DNA of 64,000 nt from Exiguobacterium aurantiacum DSM 6208 (GTDB lineage: Bacteria > Bacillota > Bacilli > Exiguobacteriales > Exiguobacteriaceae), in contig NZ_JNIQ01000001.1 in the NCBI RefSeq assembly GCF_000702585.1, forward strand, positions 1,121,001 through 1,185,000, written 5' to 3'. This document shows, one piece after another, positions 18,154 through 26,933 of this stretch. The notes below the pieces were generated by a model. That model was not told the DNA's origin and did no database searches. It saw nothing but the letters and a program-made list of their open reading frames with translations. Both the position numbers and the translations under genes were made by a program. The stretch's first letter is position 1, and every line of letters begins with the position of its first letter.

Positions 18154-19011
18154 ATGAGCTACCAAGTAAAGTTCGAAAACGTATCAAAACGGTACACGCT
18201 GTACCGGAAGCAAAGTGATAAACTGAAAGAAGTGTTGTTCAACCGGGCGAACGGGAAGCAGTTCTATGCGCTCCGCAACGTCACGTTCGAAGTCCCGCCC
18301 GGCGAAGTCGTCGGCATCCTCGGGATCAACGGCTCCGGCAAGTCGACGATGTCGAACTTGTTATCGGACGTCATCCCGCCGACCCACGGCAAGATCGAGC
18401 TGCGCGGCAAACCGTCGCTCATCGCGATCTCGTCAGGGCTGAACGGCAACTTGACGGGCATGGAGAACATCGAGTTGAAATGTCTCATGCTCGGGATGGA
18501 CAAGCATCAAATCAAGGCGATCACCCCGGAGATCATCGAGTTCGCCGACATCGGCGACTTTATCGATCAGCCGGTCAAGACGTACTCGAGCGGGATGAAG
18601 TCGCGACTCGGCTTCGCCATCTCGATCAACATCGACCCGGACATCCTCGTCATCGATGAGGCGCTCTCGGTCGGGGACCAAACGTTCACCGACCGCTGTC
18701 TCGTCAAGATGAACGAGTTCAAAGACGAGGGCAAGACGATCTTCTTCATCAGCCACTCGGTGTCACAAGTCCGGCAGTTCTGTACGCAGGCGATCTGGCT
18801 CGAATACGGCGAGATCCGTGAGTACGGACCGGTCGACGAGGTCGCCGACGAGTATATGAAGTTCTTAAAATGGTTCCGCACGCTCGATTCGAAGCGCCAA
18901 TCCGAGTTCAAGCAACAGAAGATGGCGCAGCGGACGACGATTGTCGACCAAAACGACGTCGGCGAGACGATCATCTTGCCGCGAAAACCCCTTAAAGGAG
19001 AATCTGTATGA
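18154..19011 (+). CDS. Polysaccharide ABC transporter, ATPase (TagH/Wzt type)
   Basis: 285 residues. Walker A is GINGSGKST, the signature is YSSGMKSRLGFA (the SSGM form typical of TagH/Wzt rather than SGGQ), and Walker B is DILVIDEALSVGDQTF. There is only a short 45-residue tail after the nucleotide domain, so it lacks the large carbohydrate-binding domain that reads the chain end in some Wzt proteins. This suggests length or cap recognition is done elsewhere. It partners the permease 13 bases upstream and overlaps wecB by ATGA. Confidence 0.9.
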   Translation: MSYQVKFENVSKRYTLYRKQSDKLKEVLFNRANGKQFYALRNVTFEVPPGEVVGILGINGSGKSTMSNLLSDVIPPTHGKIELRGKPSLIAISSGLNGNLTGMENIELKCLMLGMDKHQIKAITPEIIEFADIGDFIDQPVKTYSSGMKSRLGFAISINIDPDILVIDEALSVGDQTFTDRCLVKMNEFKDEGKTIFFISHSVSQVRQFCTQAIWLEYGEIREYGPVDEVADEYMKFLKWFRTLDSKRQSEFKQQKMAQRTTIVDQNDVGETIILPRKPLKGESV

Positions 19012-20117
19012 TTAAAGTTATGACCGTGTTCGGTACACGTCCTGAAGCAATCAAAATGGCTCCGCTCGTATTGGAGCTCAAACAACGTGAAGGGATCGAA
19101 CCGATCGTCGTTGTCACAGCCCAACATCGGGAGATGCTCGACCAAGTTCTCCAGCTCTTCAAGATCACTCCAGACTATGACCTCGACGTCATGAAGAAGA
19201 ACCAAACGCTCTTCGACGTGACGACGCGCGTCCTTCACGGGCTCGATGAAGTCATGAAAGAAGCGAAACCGGACATCGTTCTCGTCCATGGGGACACGAC
19301 GACGACGTTCGCCGCGTCACTCGCCGCGTTCTACAACCAGATCGCGATCGGTCACGTCGAGGCGGGCCTTCGTACGTACAACAAGTACTCGCCGTACCCG
19401 GAAGAGATGAACCGTCAATTGACAGGTGTCATGGCGGACCTTCACTTCGCACCGACCGAGACGTCAGCTGAAAACTTGCTTCGCGAGAACAAGACGGAAG
19501 CAGACATCTTCGTCACGGGCAATACGGCGATCGACGCACTCAAGACGACCGTCCAAGACGGCTACGACAACGAGTTGTTGAACAAGATCACGGCAGAAGG
19601 CAAGCGTCTCGTCTTGCTCACGGCCCATCGCCGCGAGAACCTCGGCGAGCCGATGCGCAACATGTTCCGTGCCGTGCGCCGCTTGATCGAGAAGTATGAC
19701 GATATCGAAGTCGTCTATCCGGTCCACATGAACCCGATTGTTCGGGAACTTGCCGGTGAAATTTTGAACGACCTCGACCGCGTCCACTTGATTGAGCCGC
19801 TCGACGTGTTCGATTTCCACAACTATGCGTCACGCTCACACCTCATCTTGACGGATTCGGGTGGCGTGCAAGAAGAAGCCCCATCGCTCGGCGTACCGGT
19901 CCTTGTCCTTCGTGACACGACGGAACGTCCGGAAGGTGTGGCGGCTGGCACGCTCAAGCTCGCCGGTGTCGAGGAAGAAGTCATCTTCGGCCTCGCCGAT
20001 GAGTTGTTGTCAGACGCTTCGGCGCACCAATCGATGGCGAAAGCGTCTAACCCATACGGGGACGGGGAGGCGTCACGCCGCATCGTCGACGCAATCGTCG
20101 AACGCTTCACGCGTTGA
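19008..20117 (+). CDS. wecB: UDP-N-acetylglucosamine 2-epimerase, non-hydrolysing
   Basis: Interconverts UDP-GlcNAc and UDP-ManNAc (also called MnaA). 369 residues, full length. Family motifs are visible: VFGTRPEAIKMAPLV at the N-terminus, GHVEAGLRT and the PEEMNRQLTG substrate region, LTAHRRENLG, and DSGGVQEEAPSLGVPVLVLR with TTERPE near the C-terminus. It feeds WecC for ManNAcA and could also supply ManNAc for a linkage unit as in wall teichoic acid. Translationally coupled (ATGA) to the exporter ATPase and followed by a strong terminator, so it ends this transcript. Confidence 0.93.
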   Translation: MIKVMTVFGTRPEAIKMAPLVLELKQREGIEPIVVVTAQHREMLDQVLQLFKITPDYDLDVMKKNQTLFDVTTRVLHGLDEVMKEAKPDIVLVHGDTTTTFAASLAAFYNQIAIGHVEAGLRTYNKYSPYPEEMNRQLTGVMADLHFAPTETSAENLLRENKTEADIFVTGNTAIDALKTTVQDGYDNELLNKITAEGKRLVLLTAHRRENLGEPMRNMFRAVRRLIEKYDDIEVVYPVHMNPIVRELAGEILNDLDRVHLIEPLDVFDFHNYASRSHLILTDSGGVQEEAPSLGVPVLVLRDTTERPEGVAAGTLKLAGVEEEVIFGLADELLSDASAHQSMAKASNPYGDGEASRRIVDAIVERFTR

Positions 20118-20124
20118 TGGCTTT

Positions 20125-20157
20125 AGACTGTCCCTCGGGGCAGTCTTTTTATTTTTC
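20125..20157 (+). terminator. Intrinsic terminator after wecB
   Basis: AGACTGTCC... pairing with GGGGCAGTCT, then TTTTATTTTT. Confidence 0.8.
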
Positions 20158-20175
20158 TAAGAGAGGAGGAACGTC

Positions 20176-21606
20176 ATGCTCTTCAGTTCGACGATCTTTT
20201 TGTTTTGGTTTTTACCGATTGTCTTAATCCTTTATTATGTCTCGCCGCGCTTCTTGAAGAACACGGTGCTGCTCGTCGCGAGTCTCCTGTTCTACGCATG
20301 GGGCGAACCGATCTACACGGCGGTCATGCTCGCCTCGATCGTCATGAACTATGCGTTCGGCTTGCTCGTCGACAATAACCGTGACAATAAGAAGAAAGCG
20401 AAGTGGCTCGTCGCCGGCATGGTCGCCGGGAACGTCTTGCTCTTGTCCGTCTTCAAGTACACGAGCTTCATCATCGAGAACGTCAACGCCATCACCGGGC
20501 TCGAGCTGACTGACCCGAAAATCCCGCTTCCGATTGGGGTGTCGTTCTTCACGTTCCAAGCGATGAGTTACGTCATCGACGTGTACCGGAAAGACGGGAA
20601 AGTGCAGCGCAACCCGCTCGACCTCGCGCTCTATATCTCACTCTTCCCGCAGTTGATCGCTGGGCCGATCGTCCGCTATCAGACGGTCGCCGATGAGATT
20701 AACGACCGGAAAGAGACGATGGACGACTTCGCGAGCGGGATTCAGCGGTTCGTCATCGGGCTCGCGAAGAAAATGCTCCTCGCGAACAACGCCGGCTACG
20801 TCGCCGATCAAATCTTCTCGCAAAACGCGGGGGAGATGTCGATGGGACTCGCCTGGATTGGGATTATCGCGTACTCGCTTCAAATCTACTTTGATTTCTC
20901 CGGGTATTCCGACATGGCCATCGGGCTAGGGCGGATGTTTGGTTTCCACTTCCTCGAGAACTTCAACTATCCGTACATCTCGAGGTCGGTGTCCGAGTTT
21001 TGGCGGCGCTGGCACATCTCGCTCGGCAGTTGGTTCCGCGACTACGTCTACATCCCGCTCGGCGGGAACCGTGGCAGTGCGTGGAAGCTGTACCGTAACC
21101 TCGCCATCGTCTGGATTTTGACCGGCGTGTGGCACGGGGCGAGCTGGACGTTCATCGCCTGGGGTGCGTATTACGGGCTCTTCATCATGCTCGAGCGTGC
21201 GTTCCTCGGGGCGTGGCTCAAAGCGCTCCCGGCCCCGCTCGCGCATGCGTTCACGTTGTTCGTCGTCATCATCGGTTGGGTATTCTTCCGAGCGGACGAC
21301 TTCCCGTACGCCCTCTCATACTTGTCGGCCATGTTCAATTTGAACGGGGCGCCGGTATGGGATAGCGAGGCGATGTTCTACTTCGTGCAGTACGGGGTCA
21401 TCTTGGCCATCGCGATGATCGCGGCGACGCCGCTCCCGAAACTGTTCGGTGAGAAAGTGCTGCGCCTCGAACAGGACAGCAAGAAGCTGTGGGTCAACTA
21501 TATGGCCGGCTTCATGCGGCTCGGCTTCATGGCGACGATCTTCATCTTCGCCGTGTCGTACATCGTCGCGAGCAGTTTCAACCCGTTCATTTATTTCCGG
21601 TTCTAA
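20176..21606 (+). CDS. MBOAT family O-acyltransferase (AlgI/DltB-like)
   Basis: 476 residues with about ten membrane helices. The MBOAT core shows FWRRWHISLGSWFRDYVYIPLGG and the invariant histidine H320 in GVWHGASW. AlgI and PatA-type relatives pass acetyl groups across the membrane for O-acetylation of exported polysaccharide; DltB does this with D-alanine. No dltA or dltC lies nearby, and a DHHW/AlgJ-like gene ends 310 bases away in convergent orientation, which favours acetylation of the polymer. GAGGAGG precedes the ATG. Confidence 0.85.
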   Translation: MLFSSTIFLFWFLPIVLILYYVSPRFLKNTVLLVASLLFYAWGEPIYTAVMLASIVMNYAFGLLVDNNRDNKKKAKWLVAGMVAGNVLLLSVFKYTSFIIENVNAITGLELTDPKIPLPIGVSFFTFQAMSYVIDVYRKDGKVQRNPLDLALYISLFPQLIAGPIVRYQTVADEINDRKETMDDFASGIQRFVIGLAKKMLLANNAGYVADQIFSQNAGEMSMGLAWIGIIAYSLQIYFDFSGYSDMAIGLGRMFGFHFLENFNYPYISRSVSEFWRRWHISLGSWFRDYVYIPLGGNRGSAWKLYRNLAIVWILTGVWHGASWTFIAWGAYYGLFIMLERAFLGAWLKALPAPLAHAFTLFVVIIGWVFFRADDFPYALSYLSAMFNLNGAPVWDSEAMFYFVQYGVILAIAMIAATPLPKLFGEKVLRLEQDSKKLWVNYMAGFMRLGFMATIFIFAVSYIVASSFNPFIYFRF

Positions 21607-21612
21607 ACAGAG

Positions 21613-21650
21613 AGAGCACTGTCCGCGATAGACGCGCCAGTGCTCTTTTT
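21613..21650 (+). terminator. Intrinsic terminator after MBOAT gene
   Basis: AGAGCACTG and CAGTGCTCT separated by 16 bases that can pair further (CGCG), followed by TTTTTCTTTT. Confidence 0.8.
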
Positions 21651-21684
21651 CTTTTCTCTTCGTTGCTTCACGTATTCAGTTGTT

Positions 21685-21800
21685 CATCCTTCTGGCGCCT
21701 TCGCTTTCCTAGGGCGAGCAGGGAGCCGCATCGCAACTTCGTTGCTGCTGGGTCTCCCTATGCTCGCTAATCCCTCAGGAGTCTCCGGCGCCACCGGATG
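21685..21800. repeat. Intergenic hairpin repeat, copy 1
   Basis: A 116-base element flanked by CATCC and GGATG with inner TGGCGCC/GGCGCCA, TCCTAGGG/CCCTCAGGA and GCGAGCAGGGAG/CTCCCTatGCTCGC arms. It forms one long imperfect hairpin. A second copy with the same order of blocks lies at 48155-48264. It fills most of the 309-base gap between the convergent MBOAT and DHHW genes (21607-21915); the rest of that gap holds only the two terminators. No open reading frame or transposase is inside. Confidence 0.8.
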
Positions 21801-21868
21801 AGCGACACGACATGTCCCACTGGAAGGGGATCTATGCGTAGACCGTCAGCGCCTCGAAGTCATTAGAC

Positions 21869-21910
21869 AAAAAAAGACGAGCCTATTCGCAAACAGCGAA
21901 TGGATTCGTC
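21869..21910 (-). terminator. Intrinsic terminator of the DHHW gene
   Basis: On the minus strand, GACGAATCCATTCGC and GCGAATAGGCTCGTC pair around TGTTT, followed by seven T. Confidence 0.75.
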
Positions 21911-21915
21911 GAAAT

Positions 21916-23178
21916 TCAATCATTCAATTTCTCATGGTAGAGCGGCACGAACTCGCCAAGGTTGACGTTATGGATGAACAAGACGACGTCGATGTCGTTT
22001 TGTTTCACGTACGTCTCGATTGACGACTCGTCGAAGTGACGGATGTCGATGACCGACAGATGACCGAAATGCTCCGGTAACAACGTCAGCATCGGGTTCG
22101 CATATGAGTCTTTCAAAACGAGCGCGCGCGTGTCATTTTTCGGTGACTCCTGATCCATCGTGATGAGCGGCCAATTGCGGTGGAGGAAGAGCGAGTACAT
22201 CTCGGTGTACGTCTCCTCCGACTTGAGCGGCTTCTTGTTGATCAAGTTGCCACCGCACGTCTCGGAGCGGTTGTAGCAAATGTTGTTCGGCGTGTAGCCG
22301 GCTTTTGGCTCCATCCACTCGAACGTATCACCGTCTTTGACGTATTGGAGCGTCGTGCTGCGGGCGTATGATCCGTAATATGGACGCTCGTGTGTCTTCG
22401 TCCGCAGTTCGCCAAGTTTGAGCGGCTCACCGACGCCTTGGTGGTCGTCCGCAATCTGCTTCACCGTCTGCGCATAGGCGAGATAGGCACCGTGGATGTT
22501 CCAATGGTAGTCCGTCTTATAGAAGACGTCACTCAACGTGTCGGCCGTATTCAACGGTTTGCGGTAGTCCATGACCGTCAGCCCATCGACGGTCGCGAGG
22601 CCGTCCCGGACGTCTTTGAAGATCTTGGGCGCATCGTTGCCCATATAGTCCGGCATGTTCGGTCCGACGTCGACCATCGACGCCTTGTTCGGTGCGAGCC
22701 CGAAATAGACGTCGACGCCGGACTGTTGCATCGACTGTGTGAACGTCGACAAGTCGTCGAGCAACGTCGCCGTGTCGACTCCTTCTTTCATCGGAGATTC
22801 CATCGTCCCGTCGGCCGAGACGTAAATACCGTTCTTCACCGTCTGGAGGAACAAGTCTTTCGATAAGAACGCATGGAGGCTGATCCAGCTGTCGCGGTTG
22901 ACGACGTGGTCGGTCACGTACGCCTCGACGCTCTTCATGTAAGCACCGGACATGACGTTTTCGACCGAGAGCTCGACCGGCGGACCGGCGAGCTTACGGT
23001 TCTCCATGTCGGACACTTCGCGTTTCTCTGACGTGAGCGTCAAGTAGGCCCCGCCGATCAAGAAGGCGAAAAAGCCGAGAATCAACAGGCTATGGAGGAC
23101 GATCGTCGTCCCTTTATGTCGCGTCTCGCGCCGTTGCCGCATGCGGTCATCGGGCGCTCGGTTTACGTTTTGCATCAT
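21916..23178 (-). CDS. DHHW family / AlgJ-like membrane-anchored SGNH protein
   Basis: 420 residues with a charged start, one membrane helix (about 27-48) and an extracellular domain. It has TDHVVNRDSWISLHAF and TDYHWNIHGAYLAY, the DHHW-type signature also seen in AlgJ/AlgX acetyltransferase partners, where Asp-His and a Ser complete an SGNH site. LVLKDSYANPM near residue 355 supplies the candidate Ser. Such proteins take the acetyl group delivered by an MBOAT protein and place it on the polysaccharide, and the MBOAT gene is the convergent neighbour. Two adjacent ATG codons are possible starts behind AGGAG; the first is used here. Confidence 0.8.
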   Translation of the reverse strand: MMQNVNRAPDDRMRQRRETRHKGTTIVLHSLLILGFFAFLIGGAYLTLTSEKREVSDMENRKLAGPPVELSVENVMSGAYMKSVEAYVTDHVVNRDSWISLHAFLSKDLFLQTVKNGIYVSADGTMESPMKEGVDTATLLDDLSTFTQSMQQSGVDVYFGLAPNKASMVDVGPNMPDYMGNDAPKIFKDVRDGLATVDGLTVMDYRKPLNTADTLSDVFYKTDYHWNIHGAYLAYAQTVKQIADDHQGVGEPLKLGELRTKTHERPYYGSYARSTTLQYVKDGDTFEWMEPKAGYTPNNICYNRSETCGGNLINKKPLKSEETYTEMYSLFLHRNWPLITMDQESPKNDTRALVLKDSYANPMLTLLPEHFGHLSVIDIRHFDESSIETYVKQNDIDVVLFIHNVNLGEFVPLYHEKLND

Positions 23179-23260
23179 CGGTACTCCTTCGATTTAAATT
23201 AATCCGATACCCATTCTACCATATATTTGCTTTAGCTACTGTAACAAAGACGTATCAGTC

Positions 23261-23277
23261 GAATGATATAATCATTC
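23261..23277 (+). promoter_or_regulatory. Palindrome overlapping the -10 of the YdcF-like gene
   Basis: GAATGAT - ATA - ATCATTC encloses TATAAT at 23267-23272. No good -35 is visible at the right distance. The layout suits repression by a dimeric regulator. Confidence 0.4.
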
Positions 23278-23296
23278 GTAAAGGCAGGTGCAGACG

Positions 23297-23797
23297 ATGA
23301 AACGACAACCAGACGGCACGTATCGATACGTCCTCATCCTCGGGGCGAAAGTGAACGGGATCAAGCCATCGAAAGCACTCCGGCATCGGATCGAGGTGGC
23401 GGCAGCTTACGCGACGCGTTTCCCGCACGTCGAGCTGATCGCGACAGGCGGACAAGGGCCGGACGAAGGGATGGCCGAGGCGCTCGTCATCAAGCGGGAA
23501 CTCATCGCCCGCGGTGTCAGCGAGGAGCGAATTCACGTTGAGGCCGCCTCGACGTCGACGTATGAGAACTTTCTCCTTAGCCGCGTGATTTGGGATGGGG
23601 AACCGGGGCTCACCGTCGTGACGAACGATTTCCACGTCCGCCGGGCCCGGCTCGTCGCACGTCTCTACTTCGGGCTGAAGACGGACGCGCTTTATGCGTT
23701 GACACCGGCTTCGGTCAAGCCGAAATACGTTATCCGCGAACAGCTCGCCTACATCAAGCTGTTCCTCAACTACATGCGCTGGAAGTGGCGCCCATGA
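23297..23797 (+). CDS. YdcF family (DUF218) protein
   Basis: 166 residues. DUF218 features: LILGAKVNGIKPSKAL at the N-terminus, ATGGQGPDEGMAEA, and VVTNDFHVRRARLVARLYFG. Related proteins (YdcF, SanA, ElyC) act in envelope metabolism and bind nucleotides or lipid carriers, but the reaction is poorly known. This version has no membrane helix, unlike ElyC or SanA. GTG at 23288 is in frame but lies within the AGGTG ribosome site; ATG 23297 is preferred. It stands alone between two envelope genes on the other strand. Confidence 0.8.
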   Translation: MKRQPDGTYRYVLILGAKVNGIKPSKALRHRIEVAAAYATRFPHVELIATGGQGPDEGMAEALVIKRELIARGVSEERIHVEAASTSTYENFLLSRVIWDGEPGLTVVTNDFHVRRARLVARLYFGLKTDALYALTPASVKPKYVIREQLAYIKLFLNYMRWKWRP

Positions 23798-23799
23798 AA

Positions 23800-23827
23800 A
23801 AATGACCTAGCAGCCGCTAGGTCATTT
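23800..23827. terminator. Shared bidirectional terminator
   Basis: AAATGACCTAGC - AGCC - GCTAGGTCATTT, perfect 12-base stem between convergent genes. Its right arm includes the stop codon of the OatA-like gene. Confidence 0.8.
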
Positions 23828-25585
23828 GTCGTTCATACAGCCGATCTCGTCTTCGAGCATCCGACCGAACGCCTCGGCGCCATCGATCGTCAAATGGACA
23901 CCGTCGCCTTCGAAATAGTCGCCTTTGCCGGCGGACGCCGCGTGCCAATCGAGCAGCGAGACGTTGTCGCGCTGTTCGCTCGCGCGGGCGAGCTTATCGT
24001 TCACTTCCTGCTCCCACGGACGCGGGACGCGCGTATTGATCAAGTAGACGTGGTCGGCGCCCGCGAACTGGTCGAGGAGCGTCTCGAGTTGTTCCGTCTT
24101 GAAGGCGCCGTTCGTCCCGAGATGGAGGAAGACGACGTGTCCGGACGTGTTATACGCCCCGTGCTTGGCGGCGACGTCTTGGGCGTCCCGTACTTGGCGG
24201 CCGAGCTCGGCGTCGATTTCGAGGTTCGGGAACGCATTTCCGAGGTATTCGTTTAACCCGAGAAGTACCGAATCGCCGATGGCGAGCGCCGGCGGACACG
24301 AGTCGATCGGCCGCTCGGCTTCTGTTTCTTCAGGCGGTGGTTCTGGTGCCGGATTCGGTTTGACGACCGGGATCTCTTCAGTCCGCTCGTTCGTCCCGCT
24401 GAACGCGAGAATCGTCAAGTTGCCGATGAGGACGAGCGAGAGGGCGGTCGCGACGCTGACGGCAGCGATCCGTCCGGGCGACATGACGGGACGAAACGAT
24501 TGAAGCACCCCTTTGAAACCGTGACGGCGCACCGGAGTCTCGATCCAGCGATACGACAGCTCGGCGATGACGAGCGTCAATGCGACTTGGGCGAGCGCGC
24601 GGAACAGTTCGAACGTGCCGATTTGCTCGATCGGTGTCGTCAAGATGATGACCGGATAGTGCCATAAATAGATACCGTACGTCCTGGTCCCGATCAAGCG
24701 CAGCCACTCGCTGCCAAACAGACGGGACCAGACGGTCGACGGGTGAGCCGTCGCGGCGATCAAGACGGCTGATGCCAACGCGACGAGCAAGAACCCGCCG
24801 TAGTAGAGGAACGTGCCATACGCGCTCGCACGCGTCATGACGATGAGGAGCGTCGCGAACGCCACTGCGCCCCCGATGTTCAAGATACGCCGGCCGACGT
24901 CCGGCATGTCGTGCTTGAACGCGTCCGGCCGCCAGCCGAAGGCGAGGACGGCTCCGATGAGGAGGGCGAACAGACGCGTGTCCGTCCCGTAATACACCCG
25001 GCTCGGATCGACGCCTGGTGTGAAGCTGACCGCCATCCAGAGCGCCGAGGCGAACAACGTCACGCCGACGACTTGAAGGAAACGACGCTTCGACTTCAAA
25101 CCGAAAAGGAGAAGGAGCGGCCAGACGAGGTAGAACTGTTCCTCGATCGACAGCGACCATAAGTTTTGGAGCGGTGACGGCTTGCCGAAGCTCTCAAAGT
25201 ACGACACGTCGTGGAAGACGTACCACCAGTTGTTCACGTAGACGAGCGCGGCGAGCGTGTCTTGCCGCACCGTATTGAGCAGATCCGGTTCGAACAGCCA
25301 AACGACCGTCATGACAACGGCAAGCATGAAGACGAGCGCCGGCAACAGACGGCGGAACCGGGCGACGTAGAACTTCTTCAAGTCGAGCCGTCCTTTGACC
25401 GCCCATTTGCGCAACAGGATGCCGGTGATCAAGTAACCGGACAAGACGAAGAAGACGTCGACCCCGAGAAAGCCGGCGGTGATGTATGGTGTGTTCAAAT
25501 GAAACAAGATGACGGCCAGGACGGCGAACGTGCGCAGTCCGTCGAGGCCTGGCATATATGTGTGTGAGTGGCGCAACGGTTGCAT
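23822..25585 (-). CDS. OatA-like peptidoglycan or glycan O-acetyltransferase
   Basis: 587 residues in two parts. Residues 1-375 are an acyltransferase-3 membrane domain with about eleven helices (GLDGLRTFAVLAVILFHLN, FFVLSGYLITGILL). Residues about 425-587 are an extracellular SGNH domain with Ser439 in AIGDSVLLG, LHLGTNG for the oxyanion Asn, and DGVHLT for the Asp-His pair. The linker is rich in Pro and Glu. OatA-type enzymes acetylate MurNAc for lysozyme resistance; a role on the neighbouring polymer is also possible. Final codons overlap a terminator stem shared with ydcF. Confidence in family is high, in substrate low. Confidence 0.85.
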   Translation of the reverse strand: MQPLRHSHTYMPGLDGLRTFAVLAVILFHLNTPYITAGFLGVDVFFVLSGYLITGILLRKWAVKGRLDLKKFYVARFRRLLPALVFMLAVVMTVVWLFEPDLLNTVRQDTLAALVYVNNWWYVFHDVSYFESFGKPSPLQNLWSLSIEEQFYLVWPLLLLFGLKSKRRFLQVVGVTLFASALWMAVSFTPGVDPSRVYYGTDTRLFALLIGAVLAFGWRPDAFKHDMPDVGRRILNIGGAVAFATLLIVMTRASAYGTFLYYGGFLLVALASAVLIAATAHPSTVWSRLFGSEWLRLIGTRTYGIYLWHYPVIILTTPIEQIGTFELFRALAQVALTLVIAELSYRWIETPVRRHGFKGVLQSFRPVMSPGRIAAVSVATALSLVLIGNLTILAFSGTNERTEEIPVVKPNPAPEPPPEETEAERPIDSCPPALAIGDSVLLGLNEYLGNAFPNLEIDAELGRQVRDAQDVAAKHGAYNTSGHVVFLHLGTNGAFKTEQLETLLDQFAGADHVYLINTRVPRPWEQEVNDKLARASEQRDNVSLLDWHAASAGKGDYFEGDGVHLTIDGAEAFGRMLEDEIGCMNDK

Positions 25586-25714
25586 GCTCCCACTTCCTTT
25601 CGTACGTTTCCCTATTGTTTAAAGAAAGATATCTTTTAGTATAGCGAGACGTGCCCTAGAAAAAGTTTCAAAGGATTAACATTTTTCTAAAAGAAGTGGA
25701 GAAAAACAGGGAAT

Positions 25715-25737
25715 CAAAAAAGGACCTTGAAAGGTCC
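25715..25737 (-). terminator. Intrinsic terminator of chrA
   Basis: On the minus strand GGACCTT - TC - AAGGTCC followed by six T. Confidence 0.75.
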
Positions 25738-25743
25738 CATTCG

Positions 25744-26928
25744 TTACAGCATCCCGATAATCGTCCCGCCGATGACACCCGCGATGACGAGCGCCCACGG
25801 CGGCAGTTTCCAATAGGCGATCATGACGAACAAGAGAGCGGCGAAGACGAAGTCGACGACGCCGTTCACTGTGCTTGTGAAGATCGGTTGATAGAACGCT
25901 GCAATCAAAATCCCGACGACGGCCGCGTTCACCCCGATGAGGGCACCGCCGACTTTCGGATTGCGACGGAGCGCGTTCCAGAACGGGAGCGCCCCGAGGA
26001 TCAAGAGGAACGCCGGTAAGAAAATCGCGAACGTCGCGAGCAGTCCACCCGGTACACCATTGATGACGGTCCCGAGGTACGACGCGAACGTGAACAACGG
26101 TCCCGGTACGGCCTGGGCCGCCCCGTAACCGGCAAGGAACGCCTCTTCGCTCAAGAAGCCGGCTGGGACGAGTTCGCGCTCAAGGAGCGGCAAGACGACG
26201 TGACCACCGCCGAAGACGAGCGCGCCGGCCCGGTAAAAGCTGTCGAAGAGGGCGATCGATTGGCTCTCGATCGTCTCGCGCAAGATCGGCAAGATGACGA
26301 GGAGCGCACCGAACAGGCTGAGCAGTACCGCACCGAGACGTTTCGACAACGGGAACGTCGCCGATTTGACGTCCAAGTTCTGTGGCTTGAACATCAAGAA
26401 TCCGGCCACGGCGGCAAGCAAGATGACGAGCACTTGGCTATACGCCGTCTGGACGAGCAGGGCGCCGGAAAGGGCGAAAAAGGCGATCGTCCGTGTCTTC
26501 GCGTCCGGTGTCAGTTTGCCAGCCATGCCGAGGATGGCGTGGGCGACGATGGCGACGGCGACGACTTTCAAGCCGTACAACCAGCCGGCATCCGACACGT
26601 CAAGCCCTGATAGTAATAGGGCGAACAAGATGAGCGCGATGACCGACGGGGCGGTGAAGCCGATGAACGAGGTGATGCCGCCGAGGATTCCGCCCCGGAC
26701 GATGCCGATGCCGATCCCGACTTGACTGCTTGCCGGTCCCGGCAAGAACTGGCAAAGGGCGACGAGGTCGGCGTACGCCTTCTCATCGATCCATTTCCGC
26801 CGTCTGACGTATTCCTCGTGGAAATAGCCGAGGTGGGCGATCGGTCCGCCGAACGACGTCAAACCGAGCCGGGTCGAGACGAACAAAATCTCAAGTAACG
26901 TCTTTAGCGTCACGCGTTGTTTTTCCAT
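25744..26928 (-). CDS. chrA: Chromate transporter, long-chain CHR family
   Basis: 394 residues with about twelve membrane helices and two homologous halves, as in full-length ChrA. Diagnostic stretches: TSFGGPIAHLGYFHEEYV with FLPGPASSQVG in the first half, and FGGGHVVLPLLE with GYGAAQAVPGPLF in the second. It exports chromate. A GTG at 26937 overlaps the padR stop, but AAGGAG lies 8 bases before ATG 26928, which is used here. It is the second gene of a padR-chrA operon, so it is probably controlled by that repressor. Confidence 0.92.
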   Translation of the reverse strand: MEKQRVTLKTLLEILFVSTRLGLTSFGGPIAHLGYFHEEYVRRRKWIDEKAYADLVALCQFLPGPASSQVGIGIGIVRGGILGGITSFIGFTAPSVIALILFALLLSGLDVSDAGWLYGLKVVAVAIVAHAILGMAGKLTPDAKTRTIAFFALSGALLVQTAYSQVLVILLAAVAGFLMFKPQNLDVKSATFPLSKRLGAVLLSLFGALLVILPILRETIESQSIALFDSFYRAGALVFGGGHVVLPLLERELVPAGFLSEEAFLAGYGAAQAVPGPLFTFASYLGTVINGVPGGLLATFAIFLPAFLLILGALPFWNALRRNPKVGGALIGVNAAVVGILIAAFYQPIFTSTVNGVVDFVFAALLFVMIAYWKLPPWALVIAGVIGGTIIGML

Positions 26929-26933
26929 GTGTT

